In this document: piece after piece, positions 9,014 to 16,000 of the stretch
Numbering within the stretch: position 1 is the stretch's first letter
Layout of the letters: each line of letters opens with the position of its first letter
NCBI RefSeq assembly: GCF_009827335.1
Contig: NZ_WTYH01000001.1
Location: 2,269,501 to 2,333,500, forward strand
Direction of reading: 5' to 3'
Source of the DNA: Aurantiacibacter arachoides
GTDB lineage: Bacteria > Pseudomonadota > Alphaproteobacteria > Sphingomonadales > Sphingomonadaceae
DNA: 64,000 nucleotides
Position numbers and translations under genes: made by a program
Notes under the pieces: generated by a model
Told to the model about the DNA's origin: nothing
The model's database searches: none
What the model saw: only the letters and a program-made list of their open reading frames with translations

Positions 9014-10069
9014 TCAGCCACGGCGCGGGGCGGCAACGGAATCGCGCTCGATCAGGCTCCCCTCGATCACCACCGGCATGGGCGGCAGCGGCTCTCCGCG
9101 GTTGGCCATGATCAGAAGTTCCACCGCTTTAGCCACAGTGTCCGCCACCGGCTGCTCGATCGCGGTAAGCGGGGGCTGGACGAAGCGCACCACGGGAGTG
9201 TTGTCGAAACTGATGAGCGACAGATCGCCCGGCACGCGCATTCCCAGTTCGTGGGCGACGGCGTTGGTGGCCATGGCCATCTGGTCGTTGCTGGCGATGA
9301 TGGCGGTGGGCCGGACCTTGCCCGACAACAGGCGCCGCGCCGCTGCCTCGCCGCTGTCGTAGGAAAAGTCACCGCGCTCGCACAGGCCATCTGTGGCAAG
9401 CCCCGCTGCGGTCATCGCCTCCAGCCAGCCGCGCTTGCGCCAGCCGCTGAGCGCATATTCGCGCGAACCGGCGATGAAACCGATGCGTTCGTGCCCCTTG
9501 GCGATCAGGTGGCGCACCGCTAGCGCTGCCAGCCTGTCGTCACCCATGGTCAGCGCAATGGCCCCGTCACGCGTCTCTGCGCCGATCCGCGCAAAGGGGA
9601 TGCGATGCGCGGTCAGCAGGTCGGTGATGAGGGGGTTGTCGGCGTGCGGCGGGGTCAGGATCACGCCATCGGGCTGCAGCGCCGCGATTGCCGCTTTGAG
9701 CTCGCGCTGCACGTTGTCGTCATGGGTATCGACCAGTTCGAAAATCAGGCGATAGCCATGTTCGGCGCACATGAGCATCCCGCCCATCAGCATCTGGTCG
9801 ACCCAGTCGTTGCCCTCGCGCGCCTTCCACGCCTCTATCGTGCGTTCGCGGTCGTTGAGGGCGAGGATGAGGTAGCTTTTCGAACCGCTCATACGCTGCG
9901 CGGCGATCGAGGGGACGTAGCCCAGCTTGTCGATCGAGGCCTGCACCCTGGCCTTCATCTCGGGGCGGACGTTGGCCTCTGAGTTGATGACGCGGCTGAC
10001 CGTCTGCAACGAGACGCCGGCATCCGCCGCGACATGTTTGATGGTGACCGATTGCCGTCTGCGAACCAC
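9014..10069 (-). CDS. LacI/GalR-family transcriptional regulator
   Basis: This 351-residue regulator has an N-terminal helix-turn-helix (TIKHVAADAGVSLQTVSRVIN, residues about 9-29), a hinge helix, and a periplasmic-binding-protein-like sensor domain (RERTIEAW onward, with MLMCAEHGYRLIFELV and IIASNDQMAMATNAVAHELG). The start is a GTG preceded at 6 bases by AGGGA. It heads the LacI-MFS-(GH3) gene group. Palindromes of LacI type before the GH3 gene and before the receptor/halogenase pair make a local regulon likely. The inducer is probably a sugar released by the GH3 enzyme. The family call is secure; target and ligand are inferred. Confidence 0.93.
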   Translation of the reverse strand: MVRRRQSVTIKHVAADAGVSLQTVSRVINSEANVRPEMKARVQASIDKLGYVPSIAAQRMSGSKSYLILALNDRERTIEAWKAREGNDWVDQMLMGGMLMCAEHGYRLIFELVDTHDDNVQRELKAAIAALQPDGVILTPPHADNPLITDLLTAHRIPFARIGAETRDGAIALTMGDDRLAALAVRHLIAKGHERIGFIAGSREYALSGWRKRGWLEAMTAAGLATDGLCERGDFSYDSGEAAARRLLSGKVRPTAIIASNDQMAMATNAVAHELGMRVPGDLSLISFDNTPVVRFVQPPLTAIEQPVADTVAKAVELLIMANRGEPLPPMPVVIEGSLIERDSVAAPRRG

Positions 10070-10151
10070 GTTGCTTCCCTGTCGTTCCAGCCCGCCCGCT
10101 AGCGGGCGCCGGGCCTAAAAGCCAGTGCGGCAGACCGCGTCCACCGACGAA

Positions 10152-10187
10152 ATGGGCTCCGGTGCAATAAACAGCACCGGAGCCCAT
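10152..10187 (-). terminator. Rho-independent-type hairpin after the TonB-dependent receptor gene
   Basis: A perfect 14-bp stem (ATGGGCTCCGGTGC with its complement) encloses an 8-base loop. It lies 36 bases beyond the receptor stop and before the LacI gene, so the regulator is probably transcribed separately from the receptor. Confidence 0.75.
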
Positions 10188-10223
10188 CCATTTCTCCGCC
10201 CGTTTAGGAGCGCCGATCTCTTG

Positions 10224-13200
10224 CTAGAAATCGAACCGGACGAGGAAGGTGTAGCGGCGGTCATTGCGGAATGCCGAACGGGTGATCCGCGTGCCGTCGA
10301 AGTCGATGACCTGGCTGGTCTCGGTCACCTCGTCGAGCAGGTTCACGCCCTGAACGCCGATCTTGATGTTGTCCGTCAGGGCATAGAAGATCGACGCGTC
10401 GAGCTGCCCCGTCGCCTCGCCGTAGATCGGCGAGTAAGGGAAGATCACGTCACGCGGGGTGATCAGGAAGTCCGAGCGCCAGTTGTAGGCCGCACGCGCC
10501 TGGATGCCGTACATCTCGTAGAACAGCACGGCGTTGACGGTATGCTCCGACACGCCTTCGAGCGGCAGGCTGGGCGCGATCGGGCTGGCGCCCGCCAGGT
10601 TCACGTTGTTGAACGAGCCCGCATCGACGTAGGTGTAGGTTCCCTGGAAACCGAGCCCGGCGAGCGGCCCTGGCAGGAAGTCGTAGGTCTGCTGGTACGC
10701 GACCTCGAAGCCCTTCAGGTTTCCACCCTCGCGATTGAACGGACCCGAATAGAGCACCTCCGCCGTTGCCCCGCTGGGCGCGGTGTAGGTGCGCGTTTCG
10801 GCGCCGCCGCTGACGATGCCTTCGATGTCCTTGAGGAACGCCGCCGCCGTCAGCGAACCCACGTCGTCGAAGTACCACTCAGCCGAAAGGTCGTAATTCC
10901 ATGAGGTCGTCGGGCGCAGGAAGCGGTTGCCGCTCTGGATGGCGAACAGTTCACCCGTCTCCAGCGTGCCCGCCTGACGCAGGTTGCCGGTGTTGTTCCC
11001 CAGCGTGCCGCCGGTCTGGTAGGCCGCGAGGTCCGGACGGAACAGCCCGCGCGATGCGGCGCCGCGGAAGACGAAGCCGGTGCCGGTGTCGAACCGCAGG
11101 TTCAGACTGGGCAGCCAGTTGTCGTAGATCACGTCAGACCCGTCGGCGAGCGATTCTCCGGTAAAGGCCTGCGCGAATTCGGCCAGGCGGGCGTTGGACA
11201 GCAGGCAGTAGTCGAGGCCCGGCGTGCCGGCAGGGGCGTTGGCGCACAGGTCGCGCAGGCCAGCCACCGTCACCACCGTGCCACGCGGCAGGCCGAGAGC
11301 GTCGGCACCGGGGAACGCAATGTCGCCACGTACGCCCACGGTCGTTTCGACGTAGCGCACGCCAAGGTTGCCGGAGAACTCCGCCCCGCCATCGAAATCG
11401 ATACCGAAATCGACGCGGGCGTAGGCCGCCTTCGTCTCTTCCCCGATCGTCGAGATTTCGCTCGGCGTGAAGGGCGTGCCGGGCACGAGGTTGGATCGCG
11501 AGTAAATCGGGTTGAAGGCGTTGGGCGTCAGCGTGAAGCCGGTGATCGCATCTGTCTGCTGCTCGATGCTGCCATCCAGATACCGCTCCAGCAGGTCGTC
11601 GCCGCCGAAGAAGAAGCCGGTGCCGTCACCGAACGGGGTCGGCGCATTGCCGCGCTGGAAACCGTCGGCAAAGGGCGAATAGAGGCTTGCGCTTTCGGGG
11701 AAGTCGAACACGTAGGCGCCGCCGCAACCGAAGGCCTGGAAGTCCTGACAATTCCAGTTGCCGCCCCGGCCCGTCCACGGCGCGCCGAGGTTGCCCCAGT
11801 TGGAGAAGTTGGCGTTGCGGGTCGTGCGGCCGCGCTCCGACCAGCGGGCGCCGAAGCGCGCCGTGCGGAAGAAGCCATCGTCGGAGATGTCGTATTCGAC
11901 ATCGCCACGCAGCGAATACATGTCGCCTTCGTTCTCGAGCTGGTTGTCGAGCGCGAACCAGTAGAAGGTCTTGGTCGGATCGGTGAAGTAGCTGGCGTCC
12001 GAAGTCGCCTGGCCGGGGGTCAGGAACTGCACCTGCGGAACCTCGCCCGAGGTGTCGAGCGAGAGGTCGGTATAGGTCTGCATCGCGGCGATGAAGCCCT
12101 GCGCCTCGCGCCCGTTGTTGATGTACTGCCCTTCGAAGTTGAAGCGCAGGCGATCGGTCGGCTCCATGAAGATCTGCAGCGAGACGTCCTCGACAAGGTC
12201 TTCTTCCTGCTGGTCGAAGCGCAGCAGTTCGGTCGGGATGCCGGGAATGCCGCCGTAGGGATTGTTCTGCGTCAGAATGCCGCTCTGGAACACGCCGTCC
12301 TCGAAAACCGGGGTCGTGCCGGGGCGGAAGCCGGGGAACAGGGTGTCGTCGTTGACCAGCGCCAGCGCCGAGAATTCCTGCAACTGCCCCTCGTTCTCGG
12401 ACCGCAGGTATTCCGCGGTGATGAGGAAGCGGCGGTCTTCGGTTTCGAACTGGGCCACGGCCGAATAGGCGCGGCGGTCCCGCTCGAACGCGGTGGTGCG
12501 CACGCCCGCGCCCTTGGGAATGATGACCGATCCGGCGGGCGGGAAGTTGGTTTCGTCGAACTGCTGCCCGCCGATGCCGGCAGAAGTCGTGGGCGCGACG
12601 CGGATGCAGGTGCCGCTGAAATCGGGCGCGCGATAGCAGGGGTCGGTGATCTGCGAGGCGTCGGAGCGAGTGACCAGCTCCTGCTGAGCATAGCCAAGCT
12701 GCAGGCCGAAGGTGCCCACGCCGGTTTGGAAGGTGTTGGAAACGAGCGCGGAAAAACCGGGCGACCATTCCTCGGCCAGGTCGCCGTAGTTGTATTCGGC
12801 GGTGCCCGCGATGTGCAACCCAGGGTTGTCGAGCGGCTTGCGGGTGACGAGGTTGACGGTGCCCGAAATGCCGCCCTCGATCATGTCGGCGGTGGTGTTC
12901 TTCCAGATCTCGATACGGCCAAGCAGTTCGGGCGAGACGGTGTTGAAGTCGAGCCCGCGCCCGCCGTTGGCGGAGAACACGTCGCGGCCGTTCAGTTCGG
13001 CCATCACGAAGGGCAGGCCGCGGATGACCACACCCGAACCTTCCACGCTGAAGCGATCGGGATCGTTGTTGCCGATGAAGCGGTCGATGGTGACGCCGGG
13101 CACGCGCTGCAGCGCCTCGGCGACCGAGCGATCGGGCAGTGCGCCGATGTCCTCGGCGCTGAGGAAGTCACCGACGGTATCGGCGTTTTCCTTGAGGTTC

Positions 13201-13403
13201 TGCGCGTTTTCGAGCGCGGCACGGAAGCCGGACACGATGATCACATCTTCGGGTGTCGCGTCAGGGTCGCTCTGCTCTTCCATCTCGTCATCGACGGTCT
13301 GCTGCGCGAAAGCGACGTTCGGCATCATGGCCGCGAGCGTCAGGCTGGAAACGGTGACGAGCGCACGGGCCCGGCCAACGGGCGTAAAAGCGATCTTTCG
13401 CAC
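10224..13403 (-). CDS. TonB-dependent receptor (carbohydrate type)
   Basis: This outer-membrane receptor of 1059 residues has a signal peptide ending PNVAFAQ and a TonB-box-like segment (EDVIIVSGFRAALENA). The plug domain is recognisable by GALPDRSVAEALQRVPGVTI, VVIRGLPFVMAELNGRDVFS and GISGTVNLVTRKPLDNPG. A barrel of more than 700 residues ends with an aromatic residue (RFDF). The size and the RSVAEALQRVPGV motif match the large receptors paired with carbohydrate loci in Caulobacter, Xanthomonas and sphingomonads. I chose the GTG at 13403 because AGGGAG stands 6 bases upstream; the open frame reaches 13451 (TTG) without a good site. It is divergent from the halogenase-like gene and shares its regulatory region. 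Confidence 0.92.
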   Translation of the reverse strand: MRKIAFTPVGRARALVTVSSLTLAAMMPNVAFAQQTVDDEMEEQSDPDATPEDVIIVSGFRAALENAQNLKENADTVGDFLSAEDIGALPDRSVAEALQRVPGVTIDRFIGNNDPDRFSVEGSGVVIRGLPFVMAELNGRDVFSANGGRGLDFNTVSPELLGRIEIWKNTTADMIEGGISGTVNLVTRKPLDNPGLHIAGTAEYNYGDLAEEWSPGFSALVSNTFQTGVGTFGLQLGYAQQELVTRSDASQITDPCYRAPDFSGTCIRVAPTTSAGIGGQQFDETNFPPAGSVIIPKGAGVRTTAFERDRRAYSAVAQFETEDRRFLITAEYLRSENEGQLQEFSALALVNDDTLFPGFRPGTTPVFEDGVFQSGILTQNNPYGGIPGIPTELLRFDQQEEDLVEDVSLQIFMEPTDRLRFNFEGQYINNGREAQGFIAAMQTYTDLSLDTSGEVPQVQFLTPGQATSDASYFTDPTKTFYWFALDNQLENEGDMYSLRGDVEYDISDDGFFRTARFGARWSERGRTTRNANFSNWGNLGAPWTGRGGNWNCQDFQAFGCGGAYVFDFPESASLYSPFADGFQRGNAPTPFGDGTGFFFGGDDLLERYLDGSIEQQTDAITGFTLTPNAFNPIYSRSNLVPGTPFTPSEISTIGEETKAAYARVDFGIDFDGGAEFSGNLGVRYVETTVGVRGDIAFPGADALGLPRGTVVTVAGLRDLCANAPAGTPGLDYCLLSNARLAEFAQAFTGESLADGSDVIYDNWLPSLNLRFDTGTGFVFRGAASRGLFRPDLAAYQTGGTLGNNTGNLRQAGTLETGELFAIQSGNRFLRPTTSWNYDLSAEWYFDDVGSLTAAAFLKDIEGIVSGGAETRTYTAPSGATAEVLYSGPFNREGGNLKGFEVAYQQTYDFLPGPLAGLGFQGTYTYVDAGSFNNVNLAGASPIAPSLPLEGVSEHTVNAVLFYEMYGIQARAAYNWRSDFLITPRDVIFPYSPIYGEATGQLDASIFYALTDNIKIGVQGVNLLDEVTETSQVIDFDGTRITRSAFRNDRRYTFLVRFDF

Positions 13404-13497
13404 AATCTTCTCCCTATCGCATCGGAACTTGTTTTCGTTCCGAATGGTCAATGCGATCCATCCCGACCCCGGGACTCGGTGCTTGGCATAGCAGCGT

Positions 13498-13511
13498 TGT
13501 TAGCGTTCTCA
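13498..13511. promoter_or_regulatory. LacI-type operator candidate between receptor and halogenase genes
   Basis: TGTTAGCGTTCTCA matches the LacI/GalR pattern TGWNANCGNTNWCA at every fixed position. On the minus strand it overlaps TTGAGA, which with TATGCC 16 bases on could be the receptor promoter. Repressor binding there would block transcription. The promoter reading is an inference. Confidence 0.6.
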
Positions 13512-13520
13512 AGAGCAAAA

Positions 13521-13534
13521 AATGAACGTTCACA
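13521..13534. promoter_or_regulatory. Second palindrome (TGAACGTTCA) in the receptor/halogenase gap
   Basis: A perfect 10-bp palindrome at 13523-13532 sits within AATGAACGTTCACA, whose right half matches the LacI pattern. Its centre is 23 bp from that of the site at 13498, about two helical turns. It could be a second operator half of a looped or cooperative pair. Confidence 0.4.
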
Positions 13535-13647
13535 TCTGTCCGCCGGCAGTGTAGCATATTTGCCATATTCGACTAGGCAGGGGCAATGCGATACGCCCCT
13601 GCGGCAGCCTGCCTCCAAGGGGACGGCGAGACGGCGCAGGAGACGGC

Positions 13648-15162
13648 ATGAAGGTTCCAATCAAGCACATCGTGATCGTGGGCGGCGGCACCGCGGGGTG
13701 GATGGCCGCCGCGGCCCTTTCACGGCTCATCACCGAACGGCGCGACCTGCGCATTACCCTGGTGGAAAGCGAGGCCATCGGCACGGTCGGCGTGGGCGAG
13801 GCGACGATCCCCCCCTTCGTCGACTTCCAGCGCCTGCTGGATATCGACGAGGCGGAAATGCTGGCCGCCGTGCAGGGCAGCTTCAAGCTGGGGATCCAGT
13901 TCGTCAACTGGGGCAAGCTGGGCGACAGTTACATCCACCCCTTCGGCAATTACGGCTACGAGATCGGCGGCCTGAGCTTCCACCACGTCTGGCACCACCA
14001 GAAGACCCTGGGCGACAATCGTCCGATCCAGGTCTTCAACGCCGAGACGATGGCCGCATACTTCGGCAAGTTCGCCAAGACCGACGGCCAACAGCGCGAC
14101 GACCTGCCGCCGGTCAATTACGCCTACCACATCAACGCCACCGCCTACGCCGGCTTCCTGCGCCGCTATGCCGAAAGGCGCGGCGTTGTGCGCCAGGAAG
14201 GGCGCGTGGAGCACGTCGCGCTGGATGGGGAAACAGGCTTCGTCTCGTCCATCCGGCTGGACAGCGGGCAGGTCATCGCGGGCGAACTGTTCGTCGATTG
14301 CTCGGGCTTTCGCGGGCTGCTGATCGAACAGGCGCTGGAGACAGGGTACGAGGAGTGGACCCACTGGCTGCCGTGCAACCGCGCCGTGGCCCTGCCCTGC
14401 AACCGCGACGATGGCAGCCCGCCCGCCCCCTTCACACGGGCCACGGCCCATTCCGCCGGCTGGCAGTGGCAGGTGCCGTTGCAGCACCGCAACGGCAACG
14501 GCCATGTCTATTGCGATGCCTTCATGGATGCGGACGAGGCGACGGACATTCTCCTGCAGAACATCGCCGGCAAGCCCACCGCCGATCCCAACCACCTGCG
14601 TTTCGTTACCGGGCGGCGCAAGAAGTTCTGGAACCGCAACGTGGTGGCGCTCGGCCTCGCCTCGGGGTTCATGGAGCCGCTGGAATCGACCTCGATCCAC
14701 CTCATCAACACCGGCATCAACAAGCTGGTCGCGCTGCTCTCGCTCGATGGCGTCACACAGGCGCAGGAGGATGCCTTCAACCGCCTGACGGGCAAGGAAT
14801 ACGCGCGCATCCGCGATTTCCTGATCCTGCATTACAACACCACGACCCGCACCGACACCGAGTTCTGGAACTATTGCCGCACCATGAGCGTGCCCGACAG
14901 CCTCACCGAAAAGGTCGAGCTGTTCAAGCTGAACGGCCAGATCTTCCGCGAGGAGGACGAGCTGTTCACCGAGACCAGCTGGGCGGCGGTGATGATGGGC
15001 CAGGGTATCCAGATGCAGGGCCACAACGCGATGGCCGAAACGCTCGATCCGGCCGAAACCAGGCGCGAGCTCGACGAGATGGAAAAGTCCATCCGGTATG
15101 CCGTCCAGCACATGCCCGGCCACGCCGACTTCCTGCGCCAGTACTGCCCCGCGCCCGCTTGA
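13648..15162 (+). CDS. Flavin-dependent tryptophan-halogenase-family protein
   Basis: This 504-residue protein has the FAD-binding GGGTAGWMAA motif at the N-terminus. The catalytic lysine of flavin halogenases is Lys80 in FKLGIQF; the WxWxIP motif is present with a conservative change (W272-Q-W-Q-V-P277); and the active-site glutamate matches Glu346 in MEPLESTSIHL. All key PrnA-type residues are therefore in place. Members beside TonB-dependent receptors and glycoside hydrolases are common in sphingomonads, Caulobacter and Xanthomonas, yet their substrate is not established, so true halogenation should not be assumed. The start has a good site (GGAGA, 5 bases upstream). It is transcribed away from the receptor gene, across a gap holding two LacI-type sites. 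Confidence 0.9.
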   Translation: MKVPIKHIVIVGGGTAGWMAAAALSRLITERRDLRITLVESEAIGTVGVGEATIPPFVDFQRLLDIDEAEMLAAVQGSFKLGIQFVNWGKLGDSYIHPFGNYGYEIGGLSFHHVWHHQKTLGDNRPIQVFNAETMAAYFGKFAKTDGQQRDDLPPVNYAYHINATAYAGFLRRYAERRGVVRQEGRVEHVALDGETGFVSSIRLDSGQVIAGELFVDCSGFRGLLIEQALETGYEEWTHWLPCNRAVALPCNRDDGSPPAPFTRATAHSAGWQWQVPLQHRNGNGHVYCDAFMDADEATDILLQNIAGKPTADPNHLRFVTGRRKKFWNRNVVALGLASGFMEPLESTSIHLINTGINKLVALLSLDGVTQAQEDAFNRLTGKEYARIRDFLILHYNTTTRTDTEFWNYCRTMSVPDSLTEKVELFKLNGQIFREEDELFTETSWAAVMMGQGIQMQGHNAMAETLDPAETRRELDEMEKSIRYAVQHMPGHADFLRQYCPAPA

Positions 15163-15249
15163 AATTAAAGCACGGTTTCGCCGCGCGATTGTCACGCCTG
15201 AGTCAAATTTGCCCGTCACCTAGCCTGTCGAAACTTCAGGCATGGGGCG

Positions 15250-15924
15250 ATGCAGCGGATCACGATCCTTACGACGGACGAAGAGGCGGCAAGGTCCGCC
15301 AGCTTCACGCATGACGGCACGCAGTTCGCCTTTGCCCTGCTGACCTGTGAAGGTCCGCGTCAGCTGGTGGACGGCACGCCCTTTGCCTTTGTCGACTGGA
15401 TGATGCCCGAATGTTCGGGCCTGGAACTGGTGCGCCGTTTGCGCGCCGATCCGCGGCTGCTGTCGGCCCATGTCACCATGGTCATCGCCGATCCCACGGA
15501 TGACGAGAAGCGCCGCGCGCTAGCGGCAGGGGCGGACGACTATGCCACGCACCGGCTGGACCGGCAGGCCATGCTGGACCGGGTGCTGGCACGCCACGCC
15601 GATTACGCCGGCCACGCGGGTGACCGGCTGCTGGAACTCGGCGCGCTCAGCATCAATGTCGGCAGCGAGAGCGCACGCTGGCACGACCGCGCCATCCAGC
15701 TACGTCCCAACGAGTTTCGCGTCCTGCGCTTCCTTGCCGAGAACCCCGACCGCATCTTCTCCAGGGCGGACCTGATCGCCGCGCTCGGCAAGGCGGGCGA
15801 TCCGGAATACCTGCGCACCGTGGACGTCTGGATCAAACGCCTGCGCGGTGGCCTACGCTCCGCCGGTGCGGATCACCTGCTGCGGACCGTCCACGGCAAG
15901 GGCTACGTGCTCGACCGCCCCTGA
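15250..15924 (+). CDS. OmpR/PhoB-type response regulator with a degenerate receiver
   Basis: This 224-residue protein has a receiver domain (about 1-120) and a winged-helix OmpR-type output domain (about 130-224; LRPNEFRVLRFLAENPDRIFSR, RTVDVWIKRLRGGL, VHGKGYVL). The acidic pair (Asp10, Glu11) and the phospho-acceptor Asp49 (FVDWMMPE) are present. The switch Thr/Ser is replaced (VTMVIAD in place of the usual ML-T-A), and the conserved lysine of the TKP motif is His (DDYATHRLDR). No histidine kinase gene is next to it. Such receivers often work without normal phosphorylation. The winged helix resembles PhoB, and the next genes carry Pho-box-like sequences, but a direct link is inferred. Confidence 0.85.
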   Translation: MQRITILTTDEEAARSASFTHDGTQFAFALLTCEGPRQLVDGTPFAFVDWMMPECSGLELVRRLRADPRLLSAHVTMVIADPTDDEKRRALAAGADDYATHRLDRQAMLDRVLARHADYAGHAGDRLLELGALSINVGSESARWHDRAIQLRPNEFRVLRFLAENPDRIFSRADLIAALGKAGDPEYLRTVDVWIKRLRGGLRSAGADHLLRTVHGKGYVLDRP

Positions 15925-15943
15925 CAGCGATCGCGAAAGCAAG

Positions 15944-15979
15944 GGCGGCCCCCCGTCGCCGGAGCAACGGGAGGCCGCC
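15944..15979. terminator. Hairpin between convergent regulator and receptor genes
   Basis: GGCGGCCCCCCGT pairs with ACGGGAGGCCGCC (one mismatch) around a 10-base loop. It has no clear T run, so it may be a weak or factor-assisted terminator serving both convergent genes. Confidence 0.55.
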
Positions 15980-16000
15980 TGACTCTCGAGGTAGTATCGG

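Noticed and set aside
12726..15314. 862-codon plus-strand frame spanning the receptor start and the halogenase gene
   Set aside because: It is an alternative frame of the halogenase gene and antisense to the receptor; the translation is Arg/His/Gly-rich with no domain. High GC removes stop codons.
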